From contig KB722738.1 of the NCBI GenBank assembly GCA_000349905.1, forward strand, positions 2,314,757 to 2,340,201: a stretch of DNA of 25,445 bases, given 5' to 3'. The stretch is from Volvariella volvacea V23. Its lineage: Eukaryota > Basidiomycota > Agaricomycetes > Agaricales > Pluteaceae. Under the pieces are notes generated by a model. It saw only the letters and a list, made by a program, of their open reading frames with translations. It was not told where the DNA came from and searched no databases. Each line of letters begins with the position of its first letter. Position 1 is the first letter of the stretch. The translations under genes were made by a program, and so were the position numbers. Positions 1 to 9,117 of the stretch are shown here, piece by piece.

Positions 1-260
1 TTGCGCACCTTCCAGAAGTCCAGGCTGCTTGGATCTACATCACATTTCAGTTCATTTATTATGGCCTCCGCAAACTTATCCTTGAGGTTCCGGAGCCTTT
101 TCATCCAGTCCCTCCCTATAATTCGAACCTCGGCAGATGCCTTCCTCGGGTTGATGTACTTGTCATAAAGATAGCAGTATACAATATGCTCTTTGGGTTG
201 CTCGAGAGCCAAATTAGAGCGCTGAGATCCACCGCTCTTCTGGCTTTTCCGTGGAGGCAT
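1..260 (-). CDS. Unknown protein, N-terminal part (runs off the left edge)
   Basis: Reading the minus strand from an ATG at 260-258, an open frame of 86 codons continues to the window edge without a stop. It begins MPPRKSQKSGG and then has a segment with EHIVYCYLYDKYINPRK, IIGRDWMK, FAEAIINE and DPSSLDFWKV. The same segment recurs, more decayed, at 1988-2200 (minus) and 24380-24620 (plus), with matching EH..YC, GR.W.K, D.F.EAI and DP signposts, so this is a repeated domain and not a chance frame. The basic, Ser/Gly-rich start would suit a nuclear or DNA-binding protein, but that is inference. I do not recognise the family. The gene starts just outside the left repeat arm, which supplies its upstream region. 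Confidence 0.5.
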   Translation of the reverse strand, partial: MPPRKSQKSGGSQRSNLALEQPKEHIVYCYLYDKYINPRKASAEVRIIGRDWMKRLRNLKDKFAEAIINELKCDVDPSSLDFWKVR

Positions 261-860
261 GATGAGTGATGGAGTCGATGAGAAGTCGGTATGGTGAGCC
301 ACTCGCCCTATGTCACATTGTGGCACGCGTCAGGCGTGACGCATAACACGATAACGTGATCACTAGGCGAAATTCCAAAAATGCATCAAGTTAGGGTCAA
401 GTTAGGCCCTCCCTTTATGGTCGCATCATCGTTTTCATACGCACACAAAGAGAAGGAATACTGGGTGCCAGCACAGAGAACAAACTCTCCCGCCAGAATT
501 CCCCCGCCAGAATTATCATGGTAGTAAAGATCACCTGGATGTCTTGACACAATCTTAAGAGGGCAAGCCACTGTGTGTCAGTCACTCATGTGCCACAGCT
601 TTATTCCAACAGTTGGATCATCCTTGATCAAGGATAATCAAGTAGCAGCATAAATTTTATTGCAACTGGAATACCACAGAGACTTTACAAAATTCATTGT
701 AATGATTTTTCCTCAAATTCAAGCACCTAAAATCTATTATGCATAGGTGGATAACTGTGAGTTTGGGAATAGACAAATACATAGCTCAACACATTCCAAA
801 ATTAATAGCAATTAGTATGATTTGAAATGATCCAAATCTTCCAGTCATGTATTAGCTGAA

Positions 861-1746
861 TGTCAGCGACCGCGTCGAGCGCTCGCGTGACCGGGGATCA
901 GGAATATAAAATAGATAAAGATAATAAATAAAGGAGGAATAATAATAATATATCATAAAGGTCGTGAAGGTCGTGAAGGGGTCGTAGGCATCATAAAGGT
1001 CATGAGAGGATCGTGAGGGGCATGAGAATCATAAAGGATCGTGAAGGAGAATAATATAATCTAACGGGCTCTACCCCACACACTGGGAGGGACAGGCGTC
1101 AAGCCACCCGCATGGAACGCAGACGGGCGGTCGACGGATGCGCGCAAAGCATCTCACTCCGTCGACCGGATAAATGGAATTGTATATCGACGAACCACTT
1201 ACCACTGTGAGTACTGGCATCGTAGCCAGTTCATATCTCGGTCGCCGGAGTAAAGGTACTGGGGATATCGCCTACGCGGCTCAACGAGGGCAGGGGAGAC
1301 CAGATCTAGACTGGGGAGCTACTTGCCAGGTAGCTCCAGTATATATATCTATCTACTACATGCGCACAGACCATTGTGCAAATACTCGCATCATGATGGT
1401 GCGATAAGGCATCATCAGCGGACGCTTTTCTATCTATATCCTAGGGCTCTGTCATATGACCGACCTCAGCAGTTCGCCTGCCGGTTCGTACCTTTTTGGA
1501 GGTGATCGCCCTATGGGGATCTATCTAGATGTACTAACTGTGATCTCCTACATATGTAATCGATATCTAATTTATACTAATAGATCTGAGAGATAAGGAA
1601 TGTGATAATAGATAAAGGTAATCTAGGTGCTACTTGAGTGCTAGTATCTAGGCGCTACTAGATGAGCGCTTGAGGAATATGAAATATAAATAATATAAAT
1701 AATGTAAAGGCGCTCTTAGGGCGCTAGAGGACGTCGGTTCCCGATA
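861..1746. mobile_element. Solo-LTR-like insertion, 886 bp, with target-site duplication
   Basis: CTGAA at 856-860 is repeated at 1747-1751 (6 bp, CTGAAT, if the element starts at 862). The right arm has the uninterrupted site once, near 24870, so this block was inserted into the left arm. It begins TGTCAGCGACC, has no long reading frame, carries degenerate tandem copies of a CATAAAGGTCGTGAAGG-type unit at about 953-1050, and has a TATA-rich stretch near 1340. Size, TG start, short duplication and lack of coding capacity fit a solo LTR of a Ty1/copia or Ty3/gypsy element. The 3' end reads CCCGATA, not the canonical CA, so the class is uncertain; a non-autonomous DNA element is the alternative. 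Confidence 0.6.
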
Positions 1747-1984
1747 CTGAATAAGTTGGAGGTTCCCAATCCATTTATATCTGAATATTCCAGTAGACTT
1801 ATATCATAGAATGGTGCAGAAAATGCATAAACTTACTACTACTGCACTTACCTTTAGCTGTATCCATTGATAGCAATAAAATAGACTAGCCTGTACCAAA
1901 AAATCACCAACAACTTTGTTGTCTTTCACCTAATCAAACAATAGGTGAGAACATAAGAAGAGCAGTTTTGCACTACTTGTGCAC

Positions 1985-2245
1985 CTTTCAAAATGCAAGG
2001 GTTAGTGGATCTGCATCATATACCCACATTTCCTTTATAGCCTCCACAAAATCATCCTGAAGGCTGGTGAAAACTTTTGTCCAAGATCTTCCTTGAATAA
2101 CAACTTGAGCAGTACTGTTCCATGGATTAACATGCTTATTGAGGAGGCAGCAGTATGCCAAGTGCTCTGTGGATTGTTGTGATTCCGAATCAAGTTGTTG
2201 CAATTCACTGCCTTTCTGCAAGGACATAATAGTTAAGTGGCTCAA
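1985..2245 (-). pseudogene. Decayed copy of the unknown repeated domain (left arm)
   Basis: The minus-strand frame contains STEHLAYCCLLNKHVNP, GRSWTK and DDFVEAIK, parallel to the intact-looking segment at 1-260. Where the 1-260 copy reads DFWKV, this one reads AF followed by TGA and then AAG GTG, so TGG has become TGA. The right-arm copy (24261-24620) carries the same stop, so the mutation is older than the separation of the arms. No start codon context or downstream exon is convincing. Probably a relic of a member of the family at the left edge. Confidence 0.55.
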
Positions 2246-2609
2246 GCCTCCTGTGGTAGCTATATTTCATGTGACTTTGTTATGTTTGTTTGTTAACAAT
2301 GCAACAGTTTCATTTAGTTGCACCTACCACAATTAAGAGAGCTATTGTCAATAGCATGACCTCAGTTCAGTCATTTACACCCTTTATTACCATACCAAGC
2401 AATGTACAGTTAGATGTATCTGTGTTTTTGATGAAGAATTTGTATGTATGAAAGAAGGTTGAACGATGAAGTGAAGTACATGTACAGCAAAGAGATTGAG
2501 TGAAACAGTCAGAAAATGTGGGATTGAACACATGAAAGATTGGTATCATGAACCACCATTCAACTGAATCCAGGCCCAAACTTGAAGAAGAAAGAATGGA
2601 GAAAGCAAC

Positions 2610-3004
2610 TATGGAGGGCTTTTCAGACAAAATCCTGTGATGAGAGAGCTAGATCCAGTTGGATTGGGTTGGATTGTGCTAGATCCAGCTGGAATTTCTT
2701 GGCACTGGATCCAGACAATCCAGACAGTCCAGATGATCCAGATGGTCTGCACCATTGTACTACTGTTGGTCAATATTATTTAATTTTGAAGTATAATGTT
2801 TATTTTTACTTTGTGAGCTAACTCCAATGAACTCAACTATGAACCTAATTACATATCTGGCAAGCTAAGTATTAAATACATTATTTTCTAAATGCTAACT
2901 ACCTATTTGCACATTATCCAGTTCACCCAGACGATCCAGCTCAATCCAGCTGGATCCAGCGCCGTTGCGGCATGCCTATATTTTTGTTCGATGCGGCCCG
3001 TCAT
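2610..3004. mobile_element. MITE-like insertion, 395 bp, with 7-bp target-site duplication
   Basis: AAGCAAC at 2603-2609 is repeated at 3005-3011. The right arm shows the empty site as AAGTAAC (minus-strand reading near 24015), so the block was inserted after the arms separated. It has no reading frame of note, an AT-rich middle, and clusters of GATCCAG-type repeats near both ends (2650-2740 and 2925-2960), including the palindrome ATCCAGCTGGAT. Terminal inverted repeats are weak. A 7-8 bp duplication suggests a non-autonomous hAT-like element, but the superfamily is inference. Confidence 0.55.
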
Positions 3005-3011
3005 AAGCAAC

Positions 3012-3271
3012 GCGCGCTCAAGGTAATGTGCAAAGTAGAACACGAAAAGAACATGTCTCGTCATATACGAGGGCAAATATGGTGAAACACGCGAGACCGA
3101 AGCGTGAGCGCGTGAGCCGCGGTGCACGGCCATGGATGACACAATCTACGAGCTGCGGTAGGTATGCGAGGGTGCATTGGCACACCCAGGCGCTCTCGCG
3201 TCCTGATCGCAACAACTCCACGCGGTAATTGTCCGTAAAACGGTGAATGTACGGCACTCTGGGGTTCTTGA
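3012..3271 (-). pseudogene. Exon 2 tail fragment of the CHORD-like gene
   Basis: Minus-strand translation from 3271 to the stop at 3146-3148 reads SRTPECRTFTVLRTITAWS and continues through the CC, GC and H zinc-motif residues to the same C-terminus as the intact gene at 23049-23889; only one residue (C for G after SRTPE) differs. Homology runs on past the stop into the 3' flank to about 3012. Exon 1 and the start of exon 2 are missing: upstream of 3271 the sequence is unrelated filler. The near-perfect protein match with several silent differences suggests a fairly recent deletion or earlier constraint. Confidence 0.8.
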
Positions 3272-3434
3272 GATGGCCGGCGCGCGCTTAGCTTGAGCGA
3301 TTATCTCTGGATTCCTAACGTAATATCCTAGTTTCCTTGATCCTGGCACTTTCCTTGTCATCAAGACGGTACAGAAGTACTCAATTTTCATGGGGACTTG
3401 ATTAACTCTGCAATGCTCACTGATATCTATATAT

Positions 3435-3632
3435 GCGTTTGCGGATTGAGAGGAGGATTTCGGCATCGTGCGCTGAGAGACCCGAGGGGACCGGTTTGAC
3501 ATGGCGTTTGGGTTGGTTTTGGCTTTGGCTTTGGAGAGGAACGGATTCGTAGTAGGGATCTGATGGGGCGTAGCGTTGAAGTTGGTTGCTGAGGACGGAT
3601 TTGCCGGCACTCTGGAGAAGTGCAGATGCCAT
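3435..3632 (-). pseudogene. 5' fragment of the DUF4112 gene
   Basis: From an ATG at 3632 the minus strand reads MASALLQSAGKSVLS, then YAPSDPYYE, GLSAHDAEILLSIRKR, closely matching the first ~70 residues of the intact protein at 17114-17977. Similarity stops abruptly after IRKR (about 3435), just before the DUF4112 core domain, and the frame ends within a few codons at 3417-3419. The upstream 434 bp (3633-4066) also match the promoter region of the intact gene, though about 85 bp directly before the ATG are missing. Without the core domain it should not be functional. Confidence 0.85.
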
Positions 3633-4066
3633 GATTGCGTCTCTGCTGTGCGTGGTGTTGACGCTGCAGTTACACAGGCTTTTACCTACACCATGACATC
3701 AAGAGTCGAGATATCGGGATCGTCGATCGAATTCTTGCGCGTGCAGGTCTCTGTTATTAACTTTTGCTCAAAGCGATGTGCTTTATAATTGTCGTCGTTG
3801 TTGCAACGGCTCTTGCAATCTCCATCCTCTTTGCTCTGTCTTCCACTGAAATCCTGTTTGTGCTCCCGGTCCACCAGCCACCGAAAAAACGATGAAACCC
3901 GCGTCACAATGATTATGCAAAGAGGGCGCTCAGTTCAGATAGCGCATGGTACCGATGAAGGTGGTCTCCCAATGGATTCCACGCCGCACGTCTTCGGCTC
4001 AATGGGCGATACCTCAACACTCTGTAAAGGCAATCCCGCCGGCTGATTACATCGGAGCTATCGAGC
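3633..4066. repeat. Inverted copy of the DUF4112 promoter region
   Basis: This stretch, read on the minus strand, matches 16493-17015 upstream of the intact DUF4112 gene. Shared landmarks include AAAGAGGGCGCTCAGTTCAG, ATAGCGCATGGTACC and GGCAATCCCGCC. The right copy carries an additional stretch of about 65 bp near 16560-16620. Similarity ends at GCTATCGAGC (4066 on the left, 16493 on the right), which marks the inner boundary of this block of the arms. Confidence 0.8.
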
Positions 4067-4467
4067 ATTGGAGTGGAGTGGAAACGAGATGTAATGCTCC
4101 AAGAATGTCCGACGTAACCTCAGTTCGGTTTATAGCGCCCTTGGTCGTCAAGCTTAAAGTAGCACATCACAGCTATGTTCTAAACTTTTCGATGCATGTC
4201 CGTTGTCTTTGTCCTAAAAACCCACTGTCATCAAAATTCTCCGTTCTTCGTAGGACCAATTTAAGGTTTGCCGCTTTTTACCATCTATCTTCTCGCACGA
4301 CTCACAACCATCTCGGTGAGACCTGGCCACCCCTCAGGTCACTGTCTCCCGATCCCCGAACTATTACGTCATGCCAGACACACTTGTAGCTCGACGTCTC
4401 ATCCCAAGCTGAGTCTTCCCTCATCCTTCCTATCTCCATAACCATTCATTGGCATCTTGTATTTCAT
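4067..4467. other. Intergenic, upstream of the hydrolase
   Basis: No reading frame, repeat or RNA gene that I can support. It must contain the promoter of the hydrolase gene that starts at 4468, but no clear TATA element stands out. Confidence 0.4.
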
Positions 4468-5793
4468 ATGGAGTCCGAGCTTTTTACCCAGACTACTTTA
4501 CAGGTCCCTTCTGCTCACCAGGGGTGGAACCTCGACGTATGGAAATTCATGCCGAGAGGGAAAAGCGAATTACTCCCTGTTATCATTATGTACGATGACC
4601 AGTCATCTTGATGAAATAGGGGTGGTCCTGACTGGCCATACAGGGCTCATGGGTTGTCCGCAAACAAGTCGATGGGGCTGAGGGACTATGCTTCAGCCTT
4701 TGCGGCTTCAGGGTATGCCTGTTTGGTGTTTGATTATCGGCGTTGGGGTGCCTCAGGTGTGTGACTTTATCTGTCGGCATGCTGTCGATTTGAATACAAC
4801 ACCCACCCGTTGCTTGTTTGCAGGTGGGTCTCCACGTCATGTGGCACTCGTCAAGGAACAGTTGGAGGATTATAGGACGATGATCAAGTATGCCAGGCAT
4901 CAGCCAGAATTTGATCCTCAACGCGTTATTGTTTGGGGTACGAGTTTTTCTGGTACGCAACACACGACTCTGCTGGGGTTGGATCTGTATTGACCTGTCG
5001 TTCCAGGAGGACACGCCATCACCCTAGCCAGCGAAGTGAGCACCTCCATGTGAATACTCCGCCGAGACATGACGTCTTTGCTTCTAGCCATCCTTGAATC
5101 TTTATGCTGCCATCGCGCAATGCCCATACACTGGTGTCACGCCCATCAGCGGGATCCATTTATCCCTTACTTGGTTAGAGACAATGGGATGTGCTCTCTA
5201 TGATATGACGAAGCAGCTTTTGGGATTGAGTCCTTCATATATTCCTGCCATGGGTGCCCCTGGTACGGTTGGAGCAATGACAACTCCTGGTTGCTTAGAT
5301 GGGATGAAGTACCTTGTCAAGGATGAGGCTAGGTATGCCCATCTCGATTTCGTTTAGCTCCCCGTCTTACGGATTTGAATCGCCAGCCATTATCCCAACG
5401 AGGTAGGTCGCTACCTCATCGTAGCTGTGGAACCAAGAGCTTGATGGTCTGGACGTTTCGAAACGCAGATCTCAGCATCAAGTATTTTCCAGATTTTCAG
5501 CTACAAGCCGTTGGAAAATGCCTCGAAAATCGAGTGTCCTTTAATTCTTATCGCACCAGAGGAGGATAATCTTTGCAGCATGGATGGTGCTCTAAAGGTC
5601 GTCCAAGATAGCAAGAACGGGGAGCTCGTGAAGCTTCAGAAAGGCAAGTCTGAATGCACGTGGAGATGTATCATTCACCTGATTGATATTCCTGTGTCTT
5701 ATAGTTACCCACTTTGAGGTTTATCCAGGTGGTCCACATTTCTCAGACTCGCTTTCTCGTCAACTGGAATTCTTGAAGCGAGTTGCGCCGTAA
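4468..5793 (+). CDS. Alpha/beta hydrolase (S15-like/Af380-like)
   Basis: Likely a cytosolic serine hydrolase; the substrate cannot be read from the sequence. Exons by eye: 4468-4589, 4644-4756, 4824-4952, 5007-5035, 5088-5133, 5179-5332, 5501-5643, 5705-5793, about 274 codons, closing in frame. The fold shows in PVIIMAHGLSA (oxyanion strand), LVFDYRRWGAS, the nucleophile elbow GTSFSGGHA with Ser at about residue 119, APEEDN (acid) and YPGGPHFSD (His). Resembles the fungal Af380/polyketide-transferase-like and acetyl-xylan-esterase-like hydrolases. The last intron (5644-5704) is GC-AG with a classic AG|GCAAGT donor. The 5333-5500 interval is unusual: it keeps frame as one 168-nt intron, but contains a possible lost exon (YPNE-like codons at 5386-5401), so the protein may be slightly shortened or the gene decaying. 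Convergent with the F-box gene. Confidence 0.75.
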
Positions 5794-6165
5794 TTTGGTA
5801 GAATGGGATATTATATTCTCCCTGATTATTATTTTTCATTCAAAGTTTTTCATTCAAAGTAAAGGTAAAATTGTTAGCATCGTGTAGCTTCTTCCTCTGT
5901 AATCGCTATTATGTACTTATATAAGTCTAGCAAATTGCGGAGTGATATTGTAGAACCTCTATCGAGAGCTAGTCAAACAAACGTGATGCAGTGATGCACT
6001 CATGCCACAACTAACACGTTATCTCTTTATCTCCTCGATGAGAAGGAAATGGAAACCACTGCCTTGCCTCATCTAACTGTCCTTCTCAACGAGAGGTGCA
6101 AACTATAAATATATATGTTCACTATACAGGAGAACATCATCCTACTTGTCTATCGTCCACTACTG
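5794..6165. other. Convergent intergenic region
   Basis: This is the shared 3' space between the hydrolase (+) and the F-box gene (-). It is AT-rich. A 14-bp unit, TTTTCATTCAAAGT, is present twice in tandem at 5833-5860. No gene seen. Confidence 0.5.
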
Positions 6166-7792
6166 TTACGATGGCCAAAATTCATTACCAATTCCCCTGA
6201 GTAGCCTTATCAAACTATACTCTTCTGGCGTTCCGTTCTCGTCATAATCAATTGATACAGTATCCATGAGCCTCCCACAAGCTCTTCTGTGTGTCAAAAA
6301 TTCTCGCAACAGCCTCCGATCCACCTGTCTAACGTCTTGTGCCTTGCAAAACCCCAGAAAACGTAGATTTGGGGAAAAAGATGCCACGAACGAACGACAA
6401 GATGAACACGCGGGGGCGCGAGCCCCTGCAACTCGCAGAGTCCCCTGATTTACCGGAAGGATATTTGTCCACACTGAAACGGTACGAGTGCAGTTACACG
6501 ATGGAGTGCCTGATTTAAGAAAGGTGGAGAAGAGCCACGGTTTCCTGTCAAATATGAATCGGAGTTCCTGCAAGAAGGGAAGCTGCGATAATAACGATGT
6601 CAAGGTCAAAAAATCGCTCTCGGAAGGGACCCTCCAGAAGACTTTGACGGCGCTCAGTGCTCCTAGGGAAAGAGTCGAAATGAGGAGAATGACTGGATTC
6701 CTGACGCCCATCTAACGCCTGTCATTGTAATTTCGGGATTATCGGGACATACGAGCTCGACACTGTATTCTGATATGTCCACTAGCAGAACGAGTTCTGG
6801 GGATGGTTTATTTGGTGGATTGAGGATCCGAGTGTCGGTCCATACCTTGGCCAGTTCCTCACTGAGGGATGGAGAGGGGGCTACGCCCTTGTCGAAGTAG
6901 ATGTATAGCCCTTCAAGGTTAGGAGAAAATAAATGGGAAAGGAATCTTATGCATTCTTGCTCTGATTCGTAGACAAGTTGAAGATGTTGGAGAGACGGGA
7001 TAGAGATATCAGGTATCGAAGAAGGTAAACGCCACGTCTTAATCGCCATCGGGGTGAGGACCCTTTGTAGTCCCAGATCACGGAGGTTCGTCAGAGATGA
7101 TAATGTCTGACAAAATTTTGGTATGGTCGGCAAGTTATCTACGTCTAGATCTTGGAGATTGAGGCTGACGAGAGATTTGGATATGAACGTCCCATCAAAA
7201 TGACCCCGGTTGAGATCAAGACGCTGTAGTTCGAAAGTTGGCTTCCAGTTCTGGTACATTCGCTTGCAACCCCAAATTGTCAAGCTTTTCAATGGTGATG
7301 TTGAGAGATCCAAATGCTCTAGTTGCTGTACCCAAGCGCTAGCTTGGAAGACATAAGATTCGTAACATCTGAAATATGTGACACGCTCCATTGCATCTAC
7401 GATTAGGCAAAGCGTTTTGACTGGATCTTGAGGCTCAGGAACGCAGTTGATATGCAACGTGAGAGGCGCCCAGCGTGAACGATGAATGAACTCGCTCATC
7501 CAGGATGTGGACATGTAGGGTATAAATAGTCGAGTCCAAAGGAATGGGTCGCTAAGTGAAAGCATCCTCCAACGATGGCAGACTTGAGTGAATTGAATCC
7601 AAGAGGCCGGAGGGCAAGGCTGTGTCAGACAAATCTCCGCCATGACGTACAAAAGAATTTCGGCGGGGAGTTGGTTAATCGGTGCGCGCGCATTTCAACG
7701 TTGTCGAAGTCGAAGGAGGAGATTGCGAGTCTCTGAACTAGATTTCCCTCGGTGAGCTCCACGTTGCAAGGTACAAACGTCTTCGAGCTCAT
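6166..7792 (-). pseudogene. F-box protein, frame broken by an extra GC dinucleotide
   Basis: F-box proteins are the substrate-recognition subunits of SCF ubiquitin ligases. Proposed start ATG at 7792 (MSSKTFVPCNVELTEG, then FDFDNVEMRA). The F-box follows: PINQLPAEILLYVMAEI, FTQVCHRWRMLSLSDPFLWT. Beyond it lies a leucine-rich C-terminal part (LEHLDLSTSPLKSLTIWGC, LQRLDLN, LVSLNLQDLDVDNLPTIPK) as in fungal F-box/LRR-like proteins. Start and F-box are in different frames; the shift falls in GCGCGCGC at 7683-7691, and one GC unit fewer would join them as NVEMRAPINQLPAE, about 522 residues. The break may be real or a sequencing error. A second exon (6662-6166) joins by a 56-nt GC-AG intron (6718-6663) in correct phase and ends at TAA 6168-6166. 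Confidence 0.75.
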
Positions 7793-9117
7793 CCTCGGGT
7801 CCCAGGTCGAACACCGACGACGGCCTCAGGCCTGACACGTATACTGGATGTGTGAGCCTGTTGGGTACCGTGGCTGTCTTGAATGGTTGTTCTGTGTCAT
7901 ATCTAGTATCAGCCTTCCATCTAGTTAGATTGAAAGGGGAGAAGTATATACCTCGAAGGCTCGATTTGAGGTCTAGGGGCGATTTCTTGTTTCCTGTATT
8001 ATCCATACATGAGTGCACTTATATCACCCATTTGCGCACATGTGAATTGCTGTTATCCTCAACGACTGAAATCCCGGGCCTAGCCCCCACATCCCTTGGC
8101 TCTACGGCATCATCGCTATTGTATGTGCAGTGATAGCACCGCAGCAATCTGTGCAGGATGGAGAGAAGGCGGCGGTGTAAGTGGAAACTAACCCATCAAA
8201 TTTTCAGGAGCTTCTGCGATCTCAGTAATTGGTTTCATGGAACTGTGCTGAGCTGTTCTATGGTCATCCATGGGGATAGCTGGTTAGCATCCAAGTGTGG
8301 TACATTGCGTATGTTTACTTGTTTGCCATTGCTATGTCGCTCCTCGACTCCTCCATACCTGATCAATCCCCGCAATGGCGTCAGCCGATGCATTAATGCA
8401 TGTCAAAGCGACCGCAGCTAGGTGGGTATACGTGTACAAAAGCGTGGTAATCGACCGTCAAAGAAAACGCTAAGAAAGCTCACTACTCAGTATTCTAATA
8501 ATTTGCTGGCATTTTCTATAATACGACACAGCAATTCAACTTGAAGAGAAGGCTTGATTCACCGCTGATAGCCTTGATTAAAGTAATTTCCGACTAGCTG
8601 ATGTCTTGCAGTTGTAGGGCTGGGGCGACAAGTGATCATTACGGTCCGGTTCATGTTCAAGAATCAAGTTATCGCATGTGCATTCGAACGTCATGGTGCT
8701 TCAGGGCGGTTCGAGGTATGTTCCTGGCTTTGGTGCATCTCCTAGAGAAATTAGACTCATTACGCCTAGTGTAGCCAGTGTACTCTATCCATCAATGTAG
8801 TTCCCACACGTAGCTCTCTTCGGGAAAAGACTATGGGTACTTATTGCCTATTATTCTATCTAGTGACCTAGAAAGGTTTATCTCTCCACGCTTCAAATTT
8901 GATGGTTCAGAGATCCCCGCCACATCCAGGAACCAGTGTCTCATGACAACTCTATCAAGCTTCTACCTCTCGGTCACTCGGACGATAAGACAGCCTTGAG
9001 AAAGGCCATATTCCCAGGCTGTCACCGTCACAGATGATATATAAGTCTCAGACCTCGGCGGAGCAATTGGTGTTGTTCTACCTCGGAACTGATAAGTGCC
9101 TAAACTGACACTCGAGT
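7793..9117. other. Intergenic with possible coding debris
   Basis: This is the divergent space between the F-box gene (-) and formamidase (+). Short hydrophobic runs occur on the plus strand (PHIPWLYGIIAIVCAVIAP at about 8085-8140 and VWYIAYVYLFAIAMSLLDSS at about 8298-8358), which could be remains of a small membrane protein. They could not be joined by splice sites that keep frame. From 8400 to 9117 nothing is recognisable; the last part should hold the formamidase promoter. Confidence 0.35.

Larger units (their letters stand above)
272..4066 (-). repeat. Left arm of a large imperfect inverted repeat
   Basis: Read on the minus strand, this arm matches the right side of the window in collinear blocks: 3435-4066 with 16493-17323, and 272-3271 (minus two insertions at 861-1746 and 2610-3004) with 23764-25440. 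Aligned stretches differ by scattered substitutions, mostly transitions, with small indels, so the arms are separate diverged copies and not a duplicated read. Positions 3272-3434 match nothing I can find elsewhere in the window. The arm contains only gene fragments, which makes it the decayed member of the pair. Confidence 0.85.

Noticed and set aside
386..571. 61-residue frame (minus) almost identical to one at 25145-25330 (plus)
   Set aside because: The DNA of the two arms is nearly identical throughout this stretch, so conservation of the translation carries no evidence of coding; there is no promoter, domain or splice context.
953..1050. CRISPR-like or satellite array from repeated AAAGGTCGTGAAGG-type units
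   Set aside because: Units are degenerate, directly adjacent and without spacers; the genome is eukaryotic. Better seen as internal repeats of the LTR-like element.
8085..8400. Hydrophobic peptides suggesting a small membrane protein
   Set aside because: The pieces lie in frames that cannot be joined by credible splice sites and no start is present; kept only as debris in the intergenic note.
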